64,000 nt of DNA from an uncultured Aquimarina sp. Lineage in GTDB: Bacteria; Bacteroidota; Bacteroidia; Flavobacteriales; Flavobacteriaceae. Every line of letters begins with the position of its first letter. The stretch's first letter is position 1. The notes under the pieces were generated by a model that saw only the letters and a program-made list of their open reading frames with translations, did not search any database and was not told the DNA's origin. The translations under genes and the position numbers were made by a program. Of the stretch, positions 26,754 to 35,164 are shown one piece after another. The stretch spans positions 496,001-560,000 of the forward strand of contig NZ_CANMQT010000003.1 of NCBI RefSeq assembly GCF_947500065.1. Reading direction: 5' to 3'.

Positions 26754-28196
26754 TCAAAATAACAACGACACATAAAACTTAAATAGCAATACCAGTAATA
26801 TCACCGAAATGATATTAAGAATCAATCCTGCTTTTACCATTTCAGATACTTTTACATGACCACTAGCAAATACAATAGCATTAGGTGGTGTTGCCATTGG
26901 CAACATAAATGCACAACTCGCTGCCATCGTTACTGGAATTAATAAATGAAGCATAGGTATATCAAGTCCTAAAGCTATTCCTGCAACAACAGGAACAAAA
27001 ATTGCTACTAAGGCTACATTACTCATTAGTTCTGTCATAAAGAGCATAAAAACAATTAGTAATAATGCAATTACTAATAAGCTTAACCCTTGATTAGCTG
27101 CAATCGTATTAGCAACCAATTCTATCAAACCTGCGTGTGATAAACCACTTGCTAATGCCAATCCACCGCCAAAAAGAATAAGGATTCCCCAAGGTAGTTT
27201 CTGAGTATCCTTCCAAATCAAAGTAAACTCACCTTTACTTAATTTAAATGGAATTACAAACAATGCAAAAGCTCCCATCATACTAATACCAGTATCTGAT
27301 AACTTAAGATCTGGAAAAAATCCATTAATAGTAGTTCTGGAAATCCATAAAAATATAACTACACAAAAAATCGTAAGCACTCTTCGCTCTGTGCGTTTTA
27401 TTTTTCCGAGTTTTTTTAGTTCTTGGTCTATTACGTCTTTAGATGCTGTAAAATTGGTAATCCTATTTGGATATATCCATTTTACAATCACAAAATAAAT
27501 AATCCCAATCATCAAAACAGAAAAAGGAAATGCCAATAGCATCCAGTTAAGGAAAGAGATTTCTATTTGATATTCATTCTCTAGGAAACCTACTAATACC
27601 GAATTTGGAGGTGTTCCTATAATAGTTGCCACCCCACCAACATTAGCAGAAAAAGCAATACCCAACATAATACTCAATGCAAAATTTCGATCATTTTTAG
27701 TAAAACCATCTTCATCATTCACCAAGAGCTGTATCACAGACAATGCAATAGGTAACATCACCACTGTACAGGCAGTATTACTGATCCACATACTCATAAA
27801 AGCCGTGGCAATCATAAACCCAAGAATTACTCGATCAGGACTGGTTCCCGTAATCTTAATGATAGATAAAGCTATTCTTTTGTGAAGATTTACTTTCTCT
27901 AAAGCCAACGCCATGACAAATCCACCAAAAAACAGAAAAACAATAGGACTCCCATAGCTCTGAGACACTGTTTTTAGGTCTAAAACACCGACCAGCGGAA
28001 ATAATATCAACGGAATCAAGGCGGTTACTGATATAGAAACCGCTTCTGTAATCCACCAAACAATCATCCAGATAGCCACCGAAATTACCTTATCCGCAAT
28101 TTCTGAAACCAATGTAACAGGAAGATTAATCAATATTAGAAACAATATTGGACCAGCAATCAGTCCGATTTTTTTGATTAGTGGATATGTCGTCAT
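26754..28196 (-). CDS. DASS (SLC13) family sodium:dicarboxylate symporter
   Basis: The 480-residue polytopic protein has about 11 membrane segments. It shows the divalent-anion:Na+ symporter signature: SNT at Ser139-Thr141 (MWISNTACTVVMLPI) with NVGGVATIIGTPPN, and a second site SNV in ELMSNVALVAIFVPVV, one residue off the usual SNT. Substrates of the family are succinate, malate, fumarate and citrate. The start abuts the stop of the upstream gene. The second-site change may alter the Na+ site; this is inferred from the alignment in memory. Confidence 0.9.
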   Translation of the reverse strand: MTTYPLIKKIGLIAGPILFLILINLPVTLVSEIADKVISVAIWMIVWWITEAVSISVTALIPLILFPLVGVLDLKTVSQSYGSPIVFLFFGGFVMALALEKVNLHKRIALSIIKITGTSPDRVILGFMIATAFMSMWISNTACTVVMLPIALSVIQLLVNDEDGFTKNDRNFALSIMLGIAFSANVGGVATIIGTPPNSVLVGFLENEYQIEISFLNWMLLAFPFSVLMIGIIYFVIVKWIYPNRITNFTASKDVIDQELKKLGKIKRTERRVLTIFCVVIFLWISRTTINGFFPDLKLSDTGISMMGAFALFVIPFKLSKGEFTLIWKDTQKLPWGILILFGGGLALASGLSHAGLIELVANTIAANQGLSLLVIALLLIVFMLFMTELMSNVALVAIFVPVVAGIALGLDIPMLHLLIPVTMAASCAFMLPMATPPNAIVFASGHVKVSEMVKAGLILNIISVILLVLLFKFYVSLLF

Positions 28197-28721
28197 TTAT
28201 TTTTTGCTACTTCCTGTGAATTGTTGTGACTTATTACTGAACAGCACATTGAATGTAGTCAAACTCCCATACATACGTGTAATATATTGTTGAAGATCAA
28301 TCTTATCCTGATCATCTATTACTTTAGAGCTATTAATCTTTTGTTCCATCACACGAATGCGATCTCTAACCATCACGATTTTATGAAAAAAGGTGTCTAT
28401 TGGAATTTCTTTAGAAGTTAGATTCGTATCACCTGGTTCTAGTATAATCTTACCGCCTTTCCATTTATCAGCAATAGGAACAATTTCGGAGATATCACTA
28501 TAGCGTTTTAATAATTCTCTAAACGTTTTTTCTACTTCATAGAAACTTACCGTATCCACTTCATCCTCTACTCCATCAATCACTTCAAAATCCTCATCTA
28601 CATCAATGGTTTCTAATCCGTTTTCTATAAAAGTTACCCAATACATTTTTGCTGTCACATTGGTCACTACACCTAATCCGTATGTTGGGTGTTTAATTCT
28701 GGAGCCTATTCCTAATATCAT
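28197..28721 (-). CDS. SH3-like/CarD-like protein with helical C-terminus
   Basis: The 174-residue protein begins MILGIGSRIKHPTYGLGVV, a beta-barrel start like the CarD/Tudor-type domains, then VTAKMYWVTFIENGLETIDVDEDFEVIDG. The second half (about 75-165) is helical (FRELLKRYSDISEIVP, MVRDRIRVMEQKINSS). I do not recognise a named family. It abuts the transporter gene with no gap and is likely co-expressed with it. A role in regulation is possible but not supported by any motif. Confidence 0.7.
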   Translation of the reverse strand: MILGIGSRIKHPTYGLGVVTNVTAKMYWVTFIENGLETIDVDEDFEVIDGVEDEVDTVSFYEVEKTFRELLKRYSDISEIVPIADKWKGGKIILEPGDTNLTSKEIPIDTFFHKIVMVRDRIRVMEQKINSSKVIDDQDKIDLQQYITRMYGSLTTFNVLFSNKSQQFTGSSKK

Positions 28722-28833
28722 CGGTATTTGTTTTTAAGCTAAAATATAAAAGTATGATGGTTTAATCCATATGATACATTGGAAAATCTATTATAACCCT
28801 AAACATAGTTGATAAAAATTCCCTATAATTCTC

Positions 28834-29037
28834 ACCCTTCGGCTACGCTCAGGGTTCAGTATTCTCGTAACTCGTGCACTGAGCGGAGTCGAAATGCAAA
28901 TATTCTCAGGGTTCAGGAAAAAACATCAGCCGAGGACTGAGGCTCTCGAAGTCCGGTTATTCTCAGGGTTAGAGAGCTTCACCTTTCGGTAAACTCGGTA
29001 TTCCCTTTACTCGTGCACTGAGCGTAGTCGAAGTGCA
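28834..29037. repeat. Hairpin repeat block (four units) in a 366-base gap
   Basis: The gap 28722-29087 has no gene. It contains four hairpin units of one family with loop GAG-N-TCGA (or its complement): ACCCT/AGGGT (28834-28855), GCACT/AATGC with one mismatch (28876-28897), GGACT/AGTCC (28934-28954) and TGCACT/AGTGCA (29014-29037). The GAG...TCGA core is shared, while the stems differ and stay mostly complementary. Partial copies (CTCAGGGTTC) fill the space between. Confidence 0.75.
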
Positions 29038-29087
29038 ATTATTCTGTAATCACCTTTCGAGAACATCAAGGTTCGATTGTTCGAAAC

Positions 29088-30155
29088 TTAATTATTAGTT
29101 AACACCCAAAGTTCAACGGCTTCAGAAGAACGCCAGTGTTGATCTCGTTTCGTTTTTTCAGAAGCAGTTTTCACTGTCTTTTTATAACATTTTTCTAATT
29201 GAAATCTTCCACCTTTGGCTAGCTCCTTTTCTATTGGATGGTCTTTTGTCACCTTAGTTATTTGAGCTAAATTAGAAAATATGATGACGAGCTTTCCTTC
29301 TGGTAGTAGTCTTTTTTTTGCTTCCGAAAAAAAATCAGGAAAAAGATTTTTATTATAATAAATAGCCTGGTCATTACTATCATGATTGTGAGATTCGGGT
29401 AACCACGGTGGATTAAAAACAATCAATTCTGTCTGCTTTTCCCAAGCGCCAAAAAGATGTCCAAAACTTAACGCTATCTTTCTAGACAATTTTGTGTCTC
29501 CCATAAACTCTGTAAGTCCAACAATTGCATTGGGATTTGTATCTGTACCAAAAACTTTCTGAAAACCATATTTTACCATTTGGAAAGAAAGTACGCCACT
29601 CCCAATACCCACATCTATTGCTGATTTTTTGGGTCCTTTATAGCGTTTCAACCAATTGTCAAAAAGTATTAAATGATCAAAACGTGTAGGGAAATAAGTA
29701 CCGTAATACGGATGTATTTTATTTCGTAATACAGGAATAGAAATTCCATTTTGGAACCATTGCCAAGCACTATTTAAACCTTGAACTTGAGGAAAAGGCA
29801 ATAAGAAATCACTAGTTTCAGGATACAGTTTTTTTAACCAACCTATAGACGGTGATTTTTTTACGATCAATGTATGAGCTACAATTTCTATTAAAATAAG
29901 ATTCGATAACGTATGATATGCTAAGCGGTACTCGCGTTGCTCCTTAAAAGACGTACCGGGAAACTTTCTTTTAAGATGTATTTGCAACTCCTTAAGAAGG
30001 TCCAACCCATTGCTATAAAACGCCGTTATCAGTATCGGTGTACCAGCTTCTAATGCTTTAATCGTATGCCTAACATTTGTGCCGCGATTAAACAACTCTA
30101 ATTCCGCTCCAGATACAATAGGTTCTGGTCTGTTTATTTTAATATCTGTAGTCAT
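29088..30155 (-). CDS. SAM-dependent methyltransferase (HemK/PrmC-like NPPW motif)
   Basis: The 355-residue protein has about 140 N-terminal residues that match no family I know. A Rossmann methyltransferase core then begins at SAIDVGIGSGVLSF (motif I, 178-191), with DTNPNAIVGL and VFNPPWLPE (Asn248-Trp251). The NPPW version of the NPPY motif is used by N-methyltransferases acting on glutamine, adenine or small amides. The target is unknown. The 3' end lies next to repeat block 28834-29037. Confidence 0.85.
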   Translation of the reverse strand: MTTDIKINRPEPIVSGAELELFNRGTNVRHTIKALEAGTPILITAFYSNGLDLLKELQIHLKRKFPGTSFKEQREYRLAYHTLSNLILIEIVAHTLIVKKSPSIGWLKKLYPETSDFLLPFPQVQGLNSAWQWFQNGISIPVLRNKIHPYYGTYFPTRFDHLILFDNWLKRYKGPKKSAIDVGIGSGVLSFQMVKYGFQKVFGTDTNPNAIVGLTEFMGDTKLSRKIALSFGHLFGAWEKQTELIVFNPPWLPESHNHDSNDQAIYYNKNLFPDFFSEAKKRLLPEGKLVIIFSNLAQITKVTKDHPIEKELAKGGRFQLEKCYKKTVKTASEKTKRDQHWRSSEAVELWVLTNN

Positions 30156-30321
30156 TTATTGTTATTACTTTCTAAGAGACAACATCTTATGTATTGTGTA
30201 ATTCTATAATTGTTTTGTAATCTCCTGTTGTTCATTATGAAAAAAATGTTAAAGAAAAGCGTCAATTCGAGTGATTTTCCAAAATGCAATTAAGACAAAA
30301 TGCCTGCCCGCCTCTGGAGGG

Positions 30322-30386
30322 TATCGAGAATAGCTTTTTGGATCCAAAATCCTATTCTCGATAGCTCTGCTGAGCTTGTCGAAGTA
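30322..30386. repeat. Composite hairpin and repeat unit in a 322-base gap
   Basis: The gap 30156-30477 has no convincing gene. 30322-30333 (TATCGAGAATAG) pairs with 30352-30363, and between them is a second palindrome, TTTTGGATCCAAAA (30336-30349), so a 42-base nearly complete hairpin forms. Next to it a unit of the GAG...TCGA family with wobble stem TGCT/AGTA lies at 30368-30386. Confidence 0.65.
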
Positions 30387-30477
30387 CACTTCTTCTTTCA
30401 GTCGAAGCACTGGAATAGACGAATTTTGAATAGAAAAATCAAAATGCATAACGGGTAATTCTGTAGTTATTTTATAA

Positions 30478-31638
30478 TCATATAATACTAAGAACTGGTA
30501 ATACCCTATGTGGATACTCCTTATTACGATTTTGGAACCTAAGAATCGTATCTTTTACAATAACACCTTTATCAACATTTATAGCATTTTTAATGGTTTT
30601 ATTTTCATTCCAACTTTCACGACCAGATATTACAGAAGGGAGATGTACAATTAATGCGGCAGAAATGGATCTTGATGCACTTTCCCAAAAATAACTCGGT
30701 GTATGATCTACTGCATAATAATCCACTCCATCAATTGATATCATTGGGTTCTTAAAAGTTGTAGGCTTTGCAAAATAAAATCCCATACCTTCATCACAAC
30801 TCACATCTATAATTAATGTACCTAGTTTAAGCATCGATTTTTCTTCTTCTATTACATAATCAATCGGATTATCTGTATCCTGATAGGTACCATTAATTAT
30901 GATTTCGGATTCATTGATTAAATTTGATAATGGTCGTTCTGATCCATCGTGCTCTACAACAATCAATCGAGGCTCGTTTTCATTTCCTTTTCTGATTCTT
31001 GTATAGTGTACATCTAAAACTTCTTCTCTAACCTCATGATCAGGTCTCTGAATACAGATCGTAATATCTCTAAAACCATGTGCTTTTAACGCATAAATCG
31101 CACCTCTACTTACAGCGCCAAAACTAAAAATAATCACCTTCCGTTGATTTCCATAATGACCATCAATCCCCTTTAATTGCAAGGCATGTATAACGGCACT
31201 ATATCCTGCCATTTCATTATTTTTATAAAAAGTATGTCTTCCCATTTGTCCATTAGGGTTCCATACATACATATCCTCAAAAGCAATTAAGGTTAACTTT
31301 TTATCGATTGCCGTTTGTGTAATTTGCTTTTGTTGCGCACAATGAGGATATCCCCAAATAGTACCACCATCTTTTAAATCTTCTAAATCAGACAAAATAG
31401 GTTTGGCAATAATAGCAGAACCAATATCACGTAATATTTCATCTCGCGTAGCTATTCCACCAGTTAAATCACTAATCTCATGATCTTTCATATTAAAAGG
31501 TGCGCCATACCCTTTCTCAAAAATTAGTTGTCTTCGAATATCTTCTGGAAGTCTTTTTAGATGTTCTGGATGAATAGGGACACGCTTTTCATCTTCTTTT
31601 TTTGAAGTTCCGATAACCCCCATTTTTAACAAAGCCAT
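30478..31638 (-). CDS. N5-(carboxyethyl)ornithine synthase-like dehydrogenase
   Basis: I start at ATG 31638 (MALLKMGVIGTSKK, 386 residues); an upstream in-frame start extends into untranslated sequence. The protein is AlaDH/PNT-like: the N-terminal domain has KKEDEKRVPIHPEHL, the NAD-binding part KVIIFSFGAVSRGAIYALKAHG, then SCDEGMGFYFAKPTTF and VDHTPSYFWESASRS. Ceo synthases reductively condense an amino-acid amine with pyruvate to give opine-like products; saccharopine dehydrogenases are related. The true substrate pair is not known. It has no operon partner. Confidence 0.82.
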   Translation of the reverse strand: MALLKMGVIGTSKKEDEKRVPIHPEHLKRLPEDIRRQLIFEKGYGAPFNMKDHEISDLTGGIATRDEILRDIGSAIIAKPILSDLEDLKDGGTIWGYPHCAQQKQITQTAIDKKLTLIAFEDMYVWNPNGQMGRHTFYKNNEMAGYSAVIHALQLKGIDGHYGNQRKVIIFSFGAVSRGAIYALKAHGFRDITICIQRPDHEVREEVLDVHYTRIRKGNENEPRLIVVEHDGSERPLSNLINESEIIINGTYQDTDNPIDYVIEEEKSMLKLGTLIIDVSCDEGMGFYFAKPTTFKNPMISIDGVDYYAVDHTPSYFWESASRSISAALIVHLPSVISGRESWNENKTIKNAINVDKGVIVKDTILRFQNRNKEYPHRVLPVLSII

Positions 31639-32224
31639 ATTTTTTTTGAATTGAAACGAGTTGCAGAGTAATGACGTTAGCAAAGCGTAAGATTAAAATC
31701 ACTATTAAATAGTTACTTACTAGCAATCAGGCATTAAGTTGGCCACTAGAGTTTCATTAATCAAAATAAGAGCTTTTAAACAAAGCCTCAACCATTCGCT
31801 GAAGTAGTGCGAAGAGATAATTAATATCAAGAGATAAATAATACTATCTCAAAGATACTTTATTAAAACCCTATTACACGCACAATGTCTCAGTATTATC
31901 TAGTAATAGCCGTTATTCTTTGAGTTTACTATAAAACAGAAAGCATACATAACAGTGTATACTAGTAAACACAATGGAGGAAATTTCCCTGTATTCGGAA
32001 TCCTAATACAAGTACACTTCGGGTTCGTTTGGAATCATCCTTCGACTACCACTTCGACAAGCTCAGTGTGACAGCTCAGGGTTCGAATACCGAGGGCTGT
32101 ACTTCGACACGCTCAGCAGCCGCGTAACCAAAGCCGATTTTTTTTGTAAAAAAACATTACAAAATGAGGGTAAGATTCTTTTTGCAATAGAACATATTGG
32201 TAATAATATTATAAAACTTAAATC
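31639..32224. other. 586-base gap without a recognisable gene
   Basis: Between the dehydrogenase and the astacin-like gene I find no coding frame with support. The first 400 bases are AT-rich and featureless. Around 32030-32120 are copies of the GAG...TCGA hairpin family, listed separately. No promoter of clear TAnnTTTG form is visible before the protease gene. Confidence 0.5.
32050..32118. repeat. Hairpin repeat units upstream of the astacin-like gene
   Basis: CACT-TCGACAAGCTC-AGTG (32050-32068) is a unit in reverse orientation. A second, more degenerate copy with TCGACACGCTC is at 32100-32118. Between them lies CTCAGGGTTCG, a fragment of the longer form. Confidence 0.6.
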
Positions 32225-33454
32225 ATGAAAAAAATCACAACTTTATTATTAGTAATAATCGCATTTTGGTCTTGTGATAATGACCTGGAAGAAAATCTTT
32301 TACAAGATACAAATGCGCTTTTAGAAAGAGATGCTGATACAGAATCTTCTACTAAAGATATTATATATATTCCAGCTAAAGATGGCGGGAAAATTGCATT
32401 ATTGAAATATGATGAAAATTTTTACTCTTGGGGAGATATGCTTTTGAATAAAGATCAAATAAAATCCTTATCTATTCCCAATTATAATAAATCGGTAGCA
32501 ATTAGTAACCTTTCTAAAAGATGGAATAACCTATATGTTCCTTATAGATTTCATCCTAACTTTTCCAGTACCGCGAACGTACGTGCTGCAATGAATAGGA
32601 TAAGAAATCGATTATCGTGCATCAACTTTGTTGAATTGTCTTCTGGTCAAACAGCTGATAGTTTTATAGAATTTAGAGATATTACTAATGACCCTGATAT
32701 TGGAGGTAACTCTGCTTTAGGGAGACAAGGAGGTCTACAGGTGATTAATATAAATCCTAATAGTTTTGATCGTACAGGAACTTCTGTACATGAAATAGGT
32801 CACGCTTTGGGATTATTTCATGAACATGTTAGAGCCGATAGAAATAATTTTATCATTGTAAACGAAAACAATATAGATCCATCACGACTTAGTCAATTTC
32901 AAATACCTCAAAACCAGGTTGTGGAAGGAACCTTTGATTTTACGTCAGCTATGTTGTATGGTAATACTGCTTTTCTATGTGATAACTGTACAGGAAATAC
33001 ACTGACTAGATTAAATGGAGGGACTTGGGATAGAATGAGGTTTTTTTCCGCTGGAGATGCTGCAACTGTTGCTATAATTCATGGCTTTCAAATAGATGAA
33101 AGACGTTTAAATAATAAGTCCTTTGATAGAATTCTTATAGACTATGAAGCCTCTCAAGACACACAATATCGAGAAGAAGAATTTTACTTGAATTTTAGTT
33201 CTAATCTTACATCTCCACTAACGGTTAGATATGAAATTGTAGAAACGGTTTCAAATGTACAAACACATCCTAGTGGTCAACAAACGACTATTACTAATCA
33301 TACAGTAACTTTATCTCCGGGACAAAGCTCGTATTTAATTACAACACTGGTTACTATGGATCAATATTATGATTATGGAGAGCCAGATGGTCCTCAATAC
33401 ACGAGATCTTGTAACTTATTTGATTATTGTGGTCCTATATTTTCCAGAAGGTAG
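32225..33454 (+). CDS. Astacin-like (M12A) zinc metalloprotease, predicted lipoprotein
   Basis: This encodes 409 residues. The N-terminus has a lipoprotein signal with Cys near 20 (LLVIIAFWSCDND). The propeptide-like stretch is followed by the catalytic domain: HEIGHALGLFHEHVRADR gives His189, Glu190, His193 and His199 of HExxHxxGxxH, and SAMLYGN forms the Met-turn. The C-terminal 100 residues form a separate beta-rich domain ending in CNLFDYCGPIF. Astacins cleave peptides outside the cell. A lipid anchor would keep this one in the envelope, perhaps on the surface. It is monocistronic, with a terminator directly after. Confidence 0.88.
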   Translation: MKKITTLLLVIIAFWSCDNDLEENLLQDTNALLERDADTESSTKDIIYIPAKDGGKIALLKYDENFYSWGDMLLNKDQIKSLSIPNYNKSVAISNLSKRWNNLYVPYRFHPNFSSTANVRAAMNRIRNRLSCINFVELSSGQTADSFIEFRDITNDPDIGGNSALGRQGGLQVININPNSFDRTGTSVHEIGHALGLFHEHVRADRNNFIIVNENNIDPSRLSQFQIPQNQVVEGTFDFTSAMLYGNTAFLCDNCTGNTLTRLNGGTWDRMRFFSAGDAATVAIIHGFQIDERRLNNKSFDRILIDYEASQDTQYREEEFYLNFSSNLTSPLTVRYEIVETVSNVQTHPSGQQTTITNHTVTLSPGQSSYLITTLVTMDQYYDYGEPDGPQYTRSCNLFDYCGPIFSRR

Positions 33455-33475
33455 ATAAAATAGTCACTTACAATT

Positions 33476-33514
33476 AAAAATGCTGTCTTAATCAAACTAA
33501 GCAGCATTTTTTTC
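33476..33514 (+). terminator. Terminator after the astacin-like gene
   Basis: AAAAATGCTG pairs with CAGCATTTTT, with inner CTTA/TAAG also able to pair; TTTTCTTT follows. This is a good intrinsic terminator 22 bases past the stop. Confidence 0.8.
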
Positions 33515-33543
33515 TTTAAATATTCGAACTCATTTCTACCCGA

Positions 33544-33673
33544 GGGCTGAGGCTCTCGAAGCCCAGTTCACCTTTCGGCTCCCACTTCGACAAGCTCAGT
33601 ACGACGGCTCAGGGTTCGATATCCGAGGGTTGAGGCTCTCGAAACCCGACTCACCCTTCGAGAACCTCAGGGT
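33544..33673. repeat. Hairpin repeat block (four units) in a 303-base gap
   Basis: Units are GGGCT/AGCCC (33544-33564), CACT/AGTA (33583-33601, weak), GGGTT/AACCC (33627-33647) and ACCCT/AGGGT in reverse orientation (33653-33673). The GGGCT and GGGTT units have identical loops (GAGGCTCTCGA) but compensating changes in the stem, which is the clearest evidence of covariation in the window. Confidence 0.75.
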
Positions 33674-33719
33674 TCGTAATGAGTTCAGAATTCAAATAAG
33701 AAATATAGCACTTCATTCA

Positions 33720-33748
33720 TTGACAATTATAACTTTTTAGTACCTTGC
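33720..33748 (+). promoter_or_regulatory. Promoter of the xanthine dehydrogenase operon
   Basis: TTGACA (33720-33725) and TACCTTGC (33741-33748) are separated by 15 bases (18 from the TTG). The second box is TAnnTTG, one T short of consensus. It lies about 10 bases before the start codon, so the transcript may be almost leaderless. Confidence 0.4.
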
Positions 33749-33757
33749 TTTCTACAT

Positions 33758-35164
33758 ATGATTCAATTTATTTTAAATAATGAGGTTATTCGAACATCTG
33801 CTAATGCAGGAATAACACTTCTAGACTTTATAAGAGAACACAAGCAATTAAAAGGAACAAAAATTGGTTGTCGTGAAGGAGATTGCGGTGCTTGTACAGT
33901 TTTGGTTGGAAAACTAACTGACAATAACCTCTCCTATCAAAATATTACGTCCTGCATTTCACCTCTGGGTAATGCCAACGGAAAACACATTGTAACGGTA
34001 GAAGGAATTAATTTACCGGAAACGTTGAATACAGTACAACAAGCTATGACCGATCAATACGCTACACAGTGTGGATTTTGTACTCCAGGTTTTGTAGTTT
34101 CTATGACTGGGTATGCTATGCAGAACGGCGAAGGTAGTTTAGATTCTTGTAATGATGCTATAAGCGGTAATATTTGTAGATGCACCGGATATAAATCCAT
34201 TGAGAAAGCAGGGCTGCTAATAGAAGAGAAACTACGAGAAAAAGATACTAATGATACCATCGCATGGTTAATCAAAGAGGAGTTTATTCCTAATTATTTT
34301 GAATCCATTCCACAAAAATTAAAAGATCTAGCACCACAAGTAGTTACTGGCGAAGGAAGAATAGTTGCTAATGGAACAGATCTATACGTTCATAATGCCG
34401 ATCAACTTGCAGAAGAACAAGTTCAGTTAATAGCTGATGATAAAACTCTGAAAGGGATTCAATGTACAGATTCCATGTGCACAATAGGTGTTAACACTAC
34501 CGTGACTGAACTAGTAGAAAATGAGAAATTACAACTGCTATTTCCAAAGCTAAAGTCATTTCTTAAACTAGTTTCTTCTGAACCTATACGCAATATGGGT
34601 ACTTTAGGAGGAAACTTTGTCAATGCTTCTCCTATCGGGGATATGACAATTTTCTTTTTGGCACTCAATACTACCTTAACGATACAGAACGAAACCAACG
34701 CTGAAAGACAAATACCTTTTAATGAGTTTTATAAAGGATATAAAACTTATGATTTACAAAAGGGAGAAATTCTAAAAAGTATTTCTTTTGACATCCTAGA
34801 AAATCAAGACGCTTATAATTTTGAAAAGGTAAGTAAACGAACACATTTAGATATAGCCAGTGTAAATACTGCTGCTAAAATAACCATAGAAAATAATGTG
34901 ATCAAAGCTGCACATTTTTCTATGGGCGGCGTTGCTCCTATCCCAAAGTATCTATTCGACACTAGTAATTTCTTGATTGGAAAAAAAATTAATTCAGAAA
35001 CCATTAAAGAAGCAGCGTCAATTTTACAGTCAGAAATTGCACCAATCAGTGATGTACGAGGATCATCAGATTATAAGCGATTATTAGCACAACAATTATT
35101 CTTTGCACATTTTATTGAATTATTCCCAGCAAAAGTTCAACTTCAAAAACTGACTGTATCATGA
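33758..35164 (+). CDS. xdhA: Xanthine dehydrogenase-type small subunit (2Fe-2S and FAD domains)
   Basis: The 468-residue protein fuses two electron-transfer domains. The N-terminal plant ferredoxin-like cluster is CREGDCGAC (Cys38, 43, 46), the second helical cluster has QCGFCTPGF and CRCTGYK, and an FAD-binding domain covers about 190-465 (RNMGTLGGNFVNASPIGDM). It passes electrons from the molybdenum subunit encoded next, overlapping by ATGA. The family includes other molybdenum hydroxylases, but guanine deaminase and XdhC nearby favour a purine substrate. Confidence 0.92.
   Translation: MIQFILNNEVIRTSANAGITLLDFIREHKQLKGTKIGCREGDCGACTVLVGKLTDNNLSYQNITSCISPLGNANGKHIVTVEGINLPETLNTVQQAMTDQYATQCGFCTPGFVVSMTGYAMQNGEGSLDSCNDAISGNICRCTGYKSIEKAGLLIEEKLREKDTNDTIAWLIKEEFIPNYFESIPQKLKDLAPQVVTGEGRIVANGTDLYVHNADQLAEEQVQLIADDKTLKGIQCTDSMCTIGVNTTVTELVENEKLQLLFPKLKSFLKLVSSEPIRNMGTLGGNFVNASPIGDMTIFFLALNTTLTIQNETNAERQIPFNEFYKGYKTYDLQKGEILKSISFDILENQDAYNFEKVSKRTHLDIASVNTAAKITIENNVIKAAHFSMGGVAPIPKYLFDTSNFLIGKKINSETIKEAASILQSEIAPISDVRGSSDYKRLLAQQLFFAHFIELFPAKVQLQKLTVS

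Noticed and set aside
28722..29087. Repeat block as a CRISPR array
   Set aside because: The units differ in stem, spacing and orientation, spacers are not uniform, and no cas genes are present; the TPR-CHAT gene is not next to a gRAMP-type effector either.
30249..30449. Minus-strand frame of 66 residues
   Set aside because: It is made almost only of the repeat and hairpin sequence in a gap and has no family; I treat it as a non-gene.
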